A DNA stretch of 8,641 nucleotides from positions 25,003 to 33,643 of the forward strand of contig NZ_MOMC01000079.1 in the NCBI RefSeq assembly GCF_001983105.1. Direction: 5' to 3'. The DNA comes from Pseudofrankia asymbiotica (GTDB lineage: Bacteria > Actinomycetota > Actinomycetes > Frankiales > Frankiaceae). Below the pieces are notes generated by a model, which did no database searches, was not told the origin of the DNA, and saw only the letters and a list, made by a program, of their open reading frames with translations. The first letter of the stretch is position 1; each line of letters opens with the position of its first letter. Positions 1-5,569 of this stretch are shown in pieces. Both the position numbers and the translations under genes were made by a program.

Positions 1-61
1 ATGGCACGGCGCATGTGTGAGGATGGCGTCGGATCTGGATGAGGACCGGCGGGGGAGGGGC

Positions 62-598
62 GTGAACCTCTCCGAGGGCGAGGCGCGGGCGCGGTTCGCC
101 GCGGCCAGAGTCGCCCGGCTGGCCACGATCGCGCCCGACGGGACGCCCCGGCTCGTCCCGGTGACGTTCGCCGTGCTGGCCGGGCCGCCGACGGAAGGCG
201 GTTCCGCCGCGCCTGGCCTCGGTTCCGCCGCGCCCGCGCCCGCGCCCGGGCCCGCGCCCGGGCCCGGGCCCGGGCCAGGTTCCGTGGCGGGTGGCCTCGG
301 GACGGTCGTCACCGCCGTCGACCACAAGCCAAAGCGGACCACCCGGCTGCGCCGGCTCGACGACATCGCCCGCGACGGGCGCGTCAGCCTGCTCGCCGAC
401 GAGTACGACGACGACTGGAGCCGGTTGTGGTGGGCACGCGCCGACGGGGTGGCCAGCGTCGTCGAGCCGCCCGACCACGCGCACGCGGTGGCGGCCCGCG
501 CGCTCGTTGAGCGCTACCGCCAGTACCGTGACCATCCGCCCGCCGGCCCGGCCATCGTGGTCACCGTGACTCGCTGGACCGGCTGGTCGTACCGCTAG
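62..598 (+). CDS. PPOX-class probable F420-dependent oxidoreductase, Rv0121 family
   Basis: A 178-residue protein from a GTG start. Residues 7-38 (EARARF, ARVARLAT, GTPRLVPVTFA) form the opening strands of a split-barrel flavin/deazaflavin fold. Residues 86-99 (AVDHKPKRTTRLRRL) and 115-124 (EYDDDWSRLWW) are the hallmark segments of the Rv0121 group, and the C-terminus has the typical RWTGW. The family is predicted to use cofactor F420 (or a flavin) to reduce or oxidise small molecules in the cytoplasm; the substrate is not known. I chose GTG 62 because homologues begin just before EARxRF and a purine-rich GGGGGAGGGG lies directly upstream (51-60), although its 3-nt spacing is short. GTG 17 and ATG 23 are in-frame alternatives. 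Residues about 41-79 are a Pro/Ala/Gly-rich insertion where homologues have a short turn. The gene converges on the nitroreductase, with a hairpin-rich gap between them. Confidence 0.85.
   Translation: MNLSEGEARARFAAARVARLATIAPDGTPRLVPVTFAVLAGPPTEGGSAAPGLGSAAPAPAPGPAPGPGPGPGSVAGGLGTVVTAVDHKPKRTTRLRRLDDIARDGRVSLLADEYDDDWSRLWWARADGVASVVEPPDHAHAVAARALVERYRQYRDHPPAGPAIVVTVTRWTGWSYR
200..300 (+). repeat. In-gene repeat: degenerate 23-bp direct repeats flanking a CCCGGG/CCCGCG array
   Basis: Within the PPOX gene, GGTTCCGCCGCGCC occurs at 200-213 and again at 221-234. A third, diverged copy at 278-300 matches 200-222 at 19 of 23 positions. Between them, 231-276 is almost pure alternating CCCGCG/CCCGGG, encoding Ala-Pro and Gly-Pro dipeptides. 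The array stays in frame and looks like a slippage- or duplication-derived loop expansion. Confidence 0.8.
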
Positions 599-649
599 CA
601 CTGCACCCCGCGGTGTTCGCCCGCCGGCACGCGACTGCTAGATCGCCTA

Positions 650-722
650 GATCGCCACAACCGTGTGGTCGCGGTCGCGGATCCGGCCAGATCGCGACCG
701 CGACCACACGCCCGTGGCGATC
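650..722. terminator. Long hairpin between convergent genes, probable bidirectional terminator
   Basis: The arms 662-679 and 693-710 are perfect 18-bp inverted complements (starting CGTGTGGTCGCGG) around a 13-nt loop. After a symmetric 3x3 internal loop (659-661 against 711-713) the stem continues for 9 bp: GATCGCCAC at 650-658 pairs with GTGGCGATC at 714-722. It sits 51 bp after the PPOX stop codon and faces the 3' end of the opposing nitroreductase. No T-run follows, as is common for actinobacterial terminators. A short tandem duplication, CTAGATCGC x2, lies at 638-655. A dispersed palindromic repeat element is the alternative. Confidence 0.6.
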
Positions 723-760
723 ATGAAGGACTTGGGCTCCGTCGTCGGCACTGGGGACCA

Positions 761-812
761 AGATCGGTCAGACGGCGCGCGTCACCGGTGACGCATGCCG
801 TCTGACCGATCT
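761..812. terminator. Second long hairpin in the convergent gap
   Basis: The arms 761-776 (AGATCGGTCAGACGGC) and 797-812 are perfect 16-bp inverted complements. One G-U pair (777/796) and one C-A mismatch (778/795) join them to an inner perfect 16-nt palindrome, 779-794 (centre ACCGGT). The whole is a 52-nt, nearly fully self-complementary block. It lies 65 bp past the nitroreductase stop codon on that gene's strand, so it could terminate that transcript. As DNA it is symmetric, so a cruciform or a protein-binding palindrome is also possible. Confidence 0.55.
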
Positions 813-837
813 CGAAATGGGCGGTCCGAAGGGACAA

Positions 838-851
838 CGCCGTCGACGGCG
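838..851. repeat. 14-bp perfect palindrome just downstream of the nitroreductase gene
   Basis: CGCCGTCGACGGCG is perfectly self-complementary and lies 25 bp beyond the nitroreductase stop codon on its strand. It is the third and smallest palindrome in the 278-bp convergent gap. It has no loop in its simplest form, so it is more likely a binding-site-like or chance palindrome than a terminator on its own. Confidence 0.35.
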
Positions 852-876
852 GCATTGGCGATGTCGGCGGCGCTCG

Positions 877-1923
877 TCAGGTGACGGTGAGGTGCTCCAG
901 AACGTCTGACACGGGGCGGCGCCTGGTTGGCGTGAGCGGGGGAGCGGAGGTGTCGGGGTAGCCGACTCGCATGATCATCTGAGTGTGGCCGGTGCCGCCG
1001 GTCGTCGAGCGGACCAGGGCGCGGGTCGCCGCGATGTCGACGGCCTGGCCGAGAGGGGACGTCGCGAGGCCTTCCGCGGTGGCGGTCAGGAGCACCCGGC
1101 CGAGGGCCCGGCCGGCGCGCAGCCGGTCCGCCGGGCCGTCCGTGTCGGTGCCGAGCACCAGCACACCGGGGTGCTCGACCCGGGCGGTCCGCACCCATTC
1201 CCCGGCCTCATCGGCGCTGGCAGGCTCCCCGGCGGCCCCGCCCGTGCCGCCGGTGAAGTCACGTGCCGTGAACTCGACGGGCCGCTGCTCGGCGCTCGAC
1301 AGCGCCGCCGAGCGCGGGATGCCGTCGGTGGCGTCGGCGTCGTCGCGGATCCAGGAGGCGAGCTCGGCCTGGTAGTCCGGATCGTTGCGCTCGATCCAGT
1401 CGGCCCTGGCCAGGAGGACCGACAGCTCGACGCGGGCGTCCTCGCCGCCCAGCGACGCGAGCCAGCAGCCCTCCGCCTCGGCCGCCCGTCGCAGCTTGCG
1501 CACCTCTTCGACAGCCAGCGCCGCGGGGGTGAACGGACGGCGGTCGGTGTGCCGGCGGGTGATGGCCTCGGCGAGCCGGGACTCGTCCTCCGTCGCCGGG
1601 CGATGACCGACGATCATCAGCGTGGCCAGCCGCCCGGTGCCGAGGTCGGGGCCGTCGGGGAACTCCCCGACCTCGACGTCCAGGCCCGCGGCTCGCAGCG
1701 CGAGCCAGCCGTTCAGCATCGCCGCGCCGCAGCTGACCAGCAGCTGGCGATGGTCCGGGTCGACGACCGGCACGGCTCGGGAGAGGTCGGCGAACAGCTC
1801 CAACGTCTCGTCGCGGAACCGCCATCTCCAGGGCTGAGTGTTGTGGATCGAAGGCGCGAGGCCCGCGGCCTCGACCGCCGCGCGCACCTGCTCGACCGAG
1901 AACGTCGTGCTTTGCGTGACCAT
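877..1923 (-). CDS. Acg-type FMN-binding nitroreductase family protein
   Basis: A 348-residue protein. The N-terminal segment at 22-34 (LAPSIHNTQPWRW) is the FMN phosphate/ribityl binding signature of the nitroreductase superfamily as it appears in the Acg (Rv2032/Rv3131-like) group. Further family blocks are RRHTDRRPF at 123-131, GLATSPLGQ at 285-293 and QMIMRVGYP at 315-323 near the C-terminus. Length agrees with the roughly 330-residue Acg family, which is two fused nitroreductase-like halves. Mycobacterial Acg binds FMN and may sequester it rather than reduce nitro compounds, so no substrate is assigned. I chose ATG 1921-1923 because GGGGAG lies 6 nt upstream and the protein then starts just before the conserved FSVEQVRAAVEAAGLAPS. 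The frame stays open to GTG 2046, but that 41-residue extension is Arg/Gly-rich and not family-like. Monocistronic by context. Confidence 0.88.
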   Translation of the reverse strand: MVTQSTTFSVEQVRAAVEAAGLAPSIHNTQPWRWRFRDETLELFADLSRAVPVVDPDHRQLLVSCGAAMLNGWLALRAAGLDVEVGEFPDGPDLGTGRLATLMIVGHRPATEDESRLAEAITRRHTDRRPFTPAALAVEEVRKLRRAAEAEGCWLASLGGEDARVELSVLLARADWIERNDPDYQAELASWIRDDADATDGIPRSAALSSAEQRPVEFTARDFTGGTGGAAGEPASADEAGEWVRTARVEHPGVLVLGTDTDGPADRLRAGRALGRVLLTATAEGLATSPLGQAVDIAATRALVRSTTGGTGHTQMIMRVGYPDTSAPPLTPTRRRPVSDVLEHLTVT

Positions 1924-1927
1924 GGCC

Positions 1928-1951
1928 GTCTCCCCGTCTCCCCGTCTCCCC
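1928..1951 (-). promoter_or_regulatory. Triplicated Shine-Dalgarno-like unit (GGGGAGAC x3)
   Basis: On the minus strand the 8-mer GGGGAGAC is repeated three times without interruption immediately before the nitroreductase ATG. The nearest GGGGAG (1930-1935) stands 6 nt from the start codon, ideal for a ribosome binding site. The two further copies have the same sequence at 14 and 22 nt. This settles the start at 1923. An 8-bp repeat can slip by whole units. Confidence 0.7.
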
Positions 1952-2019
1952 GTCCCGGCGCCCCGTGCCGTCCCAGCCCTTCTGGCCCTCCTACCCCACC
2001 TCGGCCGGCCGTCCCGACC

Positions 2020-2034
2020 AAGGGCCGAAGTCAC
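2020..2034 (-). promoter_or_regulatory. DosR-box-like site upstream of the Acg-type gene
   Basis: The minus strand reads GTGACTTCGGCCCTT, which agrees with the short DosR consensus GGGACTTNNGNCCCT at 10 of 12 fixed positions. It agrees only about half with the extended 20-bp palindrome. It lies 97 bp upstream of the nitroreductase ATG. In mycobacteria the acg family gene is a classic DosR (hypoxia/NO) target. A TGACCGTCA near-palindrome (2037-2045) and a repeated GTGAC adjoin it. This may be a chance match. Confidence 0.3.
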
Positions 2035-2160
2035 CCTGACGGTCACTCCGACCGGCCCGCCGGCCTGGGCCGACGCGCCTCTTCCCAGGGCCGGGTTCCG
2101 CTGGTTACCCAGGGCCAGGTCCCGCCAGCCTAGGCCCAGGCACCTCTACCAGCGCCGGGT

Positions 2161-2227
2161 GGCGCGGCGCGGGGCGGCGCGGCGCGGCGCGGGGCGGCGT
2201 GGCGTGGCGTGGGGCGGCGCGGGGCGG
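2161..2227. repeat. GC pentamer array, GGSGY x13
   Basis: Thirteen consecutive pentamers in perfect register, built from GGCGC, GGGGC and GGCGT, run from 2161 to 2225 with a trailing GG. The array begins only a few bases beyond the kinase stop codon (2232-2234, minus strand). The rest of 1924-2231 holds a degenerate 24-bp direct repeat starting CCCAGGGCC (2084 and 2108). I see no convincing terminator for the kinase there, and no further gene. Confidence 0.8.
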
Positions 2228-2231
2228 ACGG

Positions 2232-4385
2232 TCAGCAGGCGGGGGCTGGGGACCCGGAGGTGCCGCTGTAGACGTAGGCGTGCTTGATCCAGCCGCCGGA
2301 GGCCAGCTGGTCCCAGATTTCGCCCGTGTCCGCCGCGCGGGACTGGCAGCGCAGCACGACGAGGTCGCCGCCGAGCAGCCGGCCGACCGGGTCGGCCTGG
2401 CCCAGCAGCGCCCCGGTCAGGCTGGACACCACCTGCCCGACGACCCCCAGGACCGAGACCTCCTGAGTGAGCGGGAACGGCCCGGTGTCCGGCTGGGGGG
2501 CGCCCGACCCCAGCTTCGGCGAGCTGATCGTCCCGACGCAGGCCGGCGGGCTGACGGGCTCGCCGCTGCCTGTCTGGATGTAGCCGGCCGGGATCCAGCC
2601 GGAGTCGGTGTAGACCCACAGCCGCGACGTGCTCTCGGTCGCGCTGACCTGCTGGGCGTACAGGCCGCAGTAGACGTCGACGGGCGAGCCGCTGGGCACG
2701 GAGCCGCGTTGCCCACCGAACAGGCCGCCTGTCGACGGGCCCCGGTAGGCCGGCACCGCGGCGCCGTCAGTGCCCAGAACCGTGGTCCTGCTGGCCGCGG
2801 CCTCGTCGAGCGGCCGCCCGCTGGTCGTGACGCGCGGCAGCGTCGCCGCGGCCGGGCCGGCCGACGACCCCTCTGCCGCGGGGACGGCCGAACCGGAGAC
2901 GGTGACGCCCGGCCCCGCCGAGGCGGACGGCCCCCCGGACTGGTTGCCGGCCCCAGGTCCCGCCCCGGCCCCAGCGCCGGGCACGGCGCCAGCGCCGATG
3001 CCGTCGTCAGCGCCAGTGCCATCGGCCGCCTGGCCGTCACCGTTGCCGTCACCAGCCCCGGCCCGAGCGCCGGCGCCAGCCGGGTGGGACGAGCCACCCG
3101 CGGTGTCGTTCTGGTCGGCGTCGCGCAGCAGGGAATGGGCGAGCGCGACGCTGGCCAGCAGCAGGACCACGAGCAGCGCCAGCAGGATCAGCAGCCGTCG
3201 CCGGCGGCGGGGCCGGTGGCGCCCGGTGGTGCCCGGTCCGCCCTCGGCGGGGCCGTTCAGCGGGACGAGGTCGTCCTCGCCGCCGCGGCCGCCGCCCGTC
3301 GGCTCGCCGGCCGGCCGGTGAGGTCCAGCGGCCTCGTCGTCCCTGTCCGCGACGGCGACCGGCGCCCCCGCGCCGACGTCCGCCGCGCTCATCGCCATAG
3401 CGACCGGCGCCGTCGACCCACCGGGGGCCGCCGCACGGGCGGCACCGACAGCGCCGGCGGCACCAACCGCGCCGGCGGCTCCGGCAGCGCCGGCCCGCTC
3501 GCTCCCCGTGGGCGTAGCGACCGGAAAGACCCGGTCCGCGGCCGCCCCGGCCGCCCCGCCTGCCCCGGCCGGGCTGGCGTGCGGCAGGTCGGTGATGGTG
3601 GCGAAGAGCCTCATGGCGCCGGGCCGTCGGTCGGGGTCCCGCTCGAGGGCGGCGGTCACGATCGGCAGCAGGTCGTTCGGCACGCCGTCCAGACCCGGCT
3701 GGGTGGACAGGATCCGCATCGCGGTGGCGGCCGGTGTCTGCGCCTCGAACGGGTGGCGGCCGCGCGCGGCGAACGCGACGCACATGCCCCAGTTGAAGAT
3801 GTCGGTCGCGGTCGTGGCCGCGTCGCCGTTGAGCTGCTCGGGCGCCATCCACGCGACGGTGCCGATCACGCTGCCGCCGCTGGTGTTGCCGGTGAGGTCG
3901 TCGGCTCTGGCGAGGCCGAAGTCGATGATCTTCGGGCCTTCCCAGGTGAGCAGGATGTTCGCCGGCTTGAGGTCGCGATGGACGACTCCGGCCGCGTGCA
4001 CGGCGACCAGGCCCTCGGCGAGCCCGATGGCCAGCGCGGTCAGGTTCTGCCCATGCAGCGGGCCGTGCCGGCCGACGGCGGCGAGCAGGTTGACGCCCTC
4101 GACGTACTCGGTGGCCATCCACGGCTCGTCGGCGTCCGGGTCGGCGTCGAGCACCTGGGCGACGCGACCGCCGCGGACCCGCCGCGCGGCCGTGACCTCC
4201 CGGCGGAAGCGGTCGCGGAACTGCGGTTCGTCGATCAGGTCGGACCGGATGACCTTCACCGCGGCCGGCTGCCCGTCCGGGTCCACGCCCAGGAACACGG
4301 TCCCCATCCCGCCGGCGCCGAGCCGGCCGCGCAGCCGGTAGTTGCCGACCTCGCGGCGGTCCGTCGGGCCTAACGGAGTCAGCAC
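2232..4385 (-). CDS. Membrane Ser/Thr protein kinase with two extracellular Cys-containing SH3-like repeats
   Basis: A 717-residue Hanks-type (PknB-like) kinase. The catalytic domain spans about 15-268: Gly-loop LGAGGMGTVFLG at 22-33, ATP-anchoring Lys44, alpha-C Glu63, catalytic HRDLKPAN at 136-143 (Asp138), DFG at 155-157 and APE at 181-183, so every key residue is present. An Ala/Gly/Pro-rich juxtamembrane linker follows (271-392). An Arg cluster (392-397) precedes one membrane segment at about 398-418, placing the C-terminus outside. After a disordered Gly/Ala stretch come two related SH3-like units (about 541-617 and 640-717) with Cys573, Cys616, Cys680 and Cys717, likely disulphide-bonded. 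PASTA repeats are absent, so the sensed ligand probably differs from PknB; it is unknown. The GTG start is forced by an in-frame TAG at 4413-4415; only a weak GGTGGG lies upstream. Codon 5 is TTA. Divergent from the HhH gene. Confidence 0.92.
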   Translation of the reverse strand: MLTPLGPTDRREVGNYRLRGRLGAGGMGTVFLGVDPDGQPAAVKVIRSDLIDEPQFRDRFRREVTAARRVRGGRVAQVLDADPDADEPWMATEYVEGVNLLAAVGRHGPLHGQNLTALAIGLAEGLVAVHAAGVVHRDLKPANILLTWEGPKIIDFGLARADDLTGNTSGGSVIGTVAWMAPEQLNGDAATTATDIFNWGMCVAFAARGRHPFEAQTPAATAMRILSTQPGLDGVPNDLLPIVTAALERDPDRRPGAMRLFATITDLPHASPAGAGGAAGAAADRVFPVATPTGSERAGAAGAAGAVGAAGAVGAARAAAPGGSTAPVAMAMSAADVGAGAPVAVADRDDEAAGPHRPAGEPTGGGRGGEDDLVPLNGPAEGGPGTTGRHRPRRRRRLLILLALLVVLLLASVALAHSLLRDADQNDTAGGSSHPAGAGARAGAGDGNGDGQAADGTGADDGIGAGAVPGAGAGAGPGAGNQSGGPSASAGPGVTVSGSAVPAAEGSSAGPAAATLPRVTTSGRPLDEAAASRTTVLGTDGAAVPAYRGPSTGGLFGGQRGSVPSGSPVDVYCGLYAQQVSATESTSRLWVYTDSGWIPAGYIQTGSGEPVSPPACVGTISSPKLGSGAPQPDTGPFPLTQEVSVLGVVGQVVSSLTGALLGQADPVGRLLGGDLVVLRCQSRAADTGEIWDQLASGGWIKHAYVYSGTSGSPAPAC

Positions 4386-4577
4386 GCCGGTCCCACCGTG
4401 ATCAACCCTCTCCTACCACTGAACCCTCCGGACTTTGGTCTGTCACGGTAGGGAACATCGTCCCGAGAAATCCTCCCAGAGTGGTCAAAGTGTGTTTCCC
4501 GCGACCCACCGTGGGGTGCGTCCTGAGTGACGCGGCGTGGTGGTGGGTAGCCCGTGGAAATGGCTGGAGCCGATCCG
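4386..4577. promoter_or_regulatory. Divergent intergenic region driving the kinase (-) and HhH gene (+)
   Basis: This 192-bp gap is noticeably less GC-rich than the genes and must hold both promoters. On the minus strand a TACCGT (4445-4450) fits a -10 hexamer, and TTGACC (4483-4488) resembles a -35, but their spacing is not canonical. Inverted copies of ACTTTG/CAAAGT (4432-4437 and 4486-4491) give each divergent direction a CAAAGT half-site. GGGA-N6-TCCC at 4451-4464 and CCCAC-C-GTGGG at 4505-4515 are small dyads that could be operators. No single promoter can be assigned with confidence. Confidence 0.35.
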
Positions 4578-5219
4578 ATGGCCGTCGTGGCCGAGCTGAT
4601 GTCCCGGCACGGCCGCACCTTCGCCGAGGACATCGACGCCGACGTCGCCGCCGACACCGCGGAGGCGATGTTCCGGCTGCTCGTCTTCGCGACGCTGGCC
4701 AGCGCACGGATCCGGTCGTCGACGGCGATGGAGGCGTCGAACGCGCTGTTCGCCGAGGGGTGGACGAGCCCCGCCGCGATGGCCGACTCCACGTGGGAGC
4801 AGCGCGTTCAGGTGCTCAACCAGCACGGATACGCGCGCTACGACGAGAGCACCGCGCGTGTCCTCGACGACGCGTGCCACTACCTGCTCGACACCTACGA
4901 CGGCGACATCCGCGGCGTGCGCGACGCGGCCGACTACCAGGGAAGCCGGGAGCACACGCTGCTCACGCAGATCAAGGGGATCGGCCCGGTCGGCGCCGAC
5001 ATCTTCCTGCGTGAGGCGCAGGCTGGCTGGGACGAGCTCATCCCCTACATCGACGCCCGCACCCGCCAGACCGCCCGTGAGCTCGGCCTGCCCGGCGACC
5101 CGCGCCGGCTGCTCATGCTGGTCGAGCGAGAGGACTTCCCGCTGCTGGTGGCCGCGCTGGTCCGCGGTCGCCTCGAGCAGGACATCGACCAGGTCATCGA
5201 CGCCGCCACGCAACGCTGA
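4578..5219 (+). CDS. Helix-hairpin-helix DNA-binding protein, endonuclease III superfamily-like
   Basis: A 213-residue cytoplasmic protein, nearly all helical. Residues 32-48 (FRLLVFATLASARIRSS) match the first helical block of HhH-GPD glycosylases. Residues 130-143 contain the hairpin IKGIGPVGADIF, which grips the DNA backbone, and Asp159 in YIDARTRQ occupies the place of the glycosylase catalytic Asp. The Lys that gives endonuclease III its lyase activity would fall in the GxGxK position, but here it is Val138. No C-terminal four-Cys Fe-S cluster is present. A base-excision role is plausible; a monofunctional glycosylase or a non-catalytic DNA-binding protein fits equally well. I chose ATG 4578 because GGAG (4566-4569) lies 8 nt upstream and homologues start shortly before HGRTxAE; GTG 4554 and ATG 4560 are in-frame alternatives. 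Confidence 0.8.
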   Translation: MAVVAELMSRHGRTFAEDIDADVAADTAEAMFRLLVFATLASARIRSSTAMEASNALFAEGWTSPAAMADSTWEQRVQVLNQHGYARYDESTARVLDDACHYLLDTYDGDIRGVRDAADYQGSREHTLLTQIKGIGPVGADIFLREAQAGWDELIPYIDARTRQTARELGLPGDPRRLLMLVEREDFPLLVAALVRGRLEQDIDQVIDAATQR

Positions 5220-5569
5220 CGTCCGTCGGCCGAAGGCCCTGGGTTCCCAGGTGCCCGCGCCGGGTGTGGCAGATCGCCGGGAAGATTGCGGAGCCCGCTA
5301 GGCTTCTGTGCTCTGGTTGTAGCTGGCCGGCATCTCGGGGGTGCTGTCGGATCTGCGACGGTTCCTGCCGGATCGCGAAGCGATCTGGGAGGTCCGCGAC
5401 CCGACAGGTCCGTGATCTGTCCACCAAGCCATGCCCGCGCCGAACACGCGGATCCAGCGTCGAGCGAGGTGCGGCAGGTCGGCGAGGAGGCCGTTCCCGG
5501 CGGCCGACTGGCGGGGGCGTCGGATCGGCTACTAGCCTTTTTTGCCGATTCGACTTGCGGAGGAGCGCC
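5220..5569. other. Intergenic region with hairpins and probable helD promoter
   Basis: This stretch of 350 bp has no convincing gene. A small hairpin CCTGGG-TT-CCCAGG lies at 5238-5251, close behind the HhH gene, and may help stop its transcript. A stronger 9-bp hairpin with a GAA loop (5368-5388, core GATCGC/GCGATC) is nested inside a 7-bp pair CTGTCGG/CCGACAG (5344-5350 and 5401-5407), suggesting a folded leader. Near the end, TAGCCT (5533-5538) fits a -10 hexamer and is followed by T6 (5538-5543), with no clear -35. I do not see the inverted-repeat rifamycin-associated element known upstream of helR genes. Confidence 0.45.
5559..5563 (+). promoter_or_regulatory. Strong ribosome binding site of the HelD-like gene
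   Basis: GGAGG, within GCGGAGGAG, stands 6 nt before GTG 5570. It fixes the start of the HelD-like protein even though the reading frame stays open upstream to 5264. Confidence 0.85.

Noticed and set aside
561..761. Minus-strand 66-codon frame in the convergent gap
   Set aside because: It reads through the 73-nt hairpin and overlaps the PPOX 3' end, has no motifs, and its composition follows the palindrome.
1924..2046. N-terminal extension of the nitroreductase to GTG 2046
   Set aside because: The extension is Arg/Gly-rich, reads through the Shine-Dalgarno repeat, and is not present in the family.
2161..2227. G-quadruplex in the pentamer array
   Set aside because: The GGGG tracts are farther apart than the usual loop limit; only weak two-tier GG structures are possible.
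2199..4373. A 724-codon plus-strand open frame opposite the kinase
   Set aside because: It is antisense to a kinase with every catalytic motif, is low complexity, and runs through the pentamer repeat.
5341..5415. A 24-codon plus-strand frame (MLSDLRRFLPDREAIWEV...)
   Set aside because: It reads protein-like, but its third-position GC is lower than the neighbouring genes, it has no ribosome binding site, and it overlaps the nested hairpin. It could at most be a leader peptide or a gene remnant.
5527..5543. GGCTACTAGCC followed by T6 as an intrinsic terminator
   Set aside because: A real loop leaves only a 3-bp stem. The AT-rich stretch fits the helD -10 region better.
5264..5569. N-terminal extension of the HelD-like protein to 5264
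   Set aside because: The added 102 residues look non-coding (Arg/Ser/Cys-rich), while GTG 5570 has a strong GGAGG site and matches the family start.
5220..5569. Rifamycin-associated element upstream of the HelD-like gene
   Set aside because: I looked for the GGGG-TTGCG-CAAG-type inverted repeat and did not find it, so rifamycin induction is not supported.
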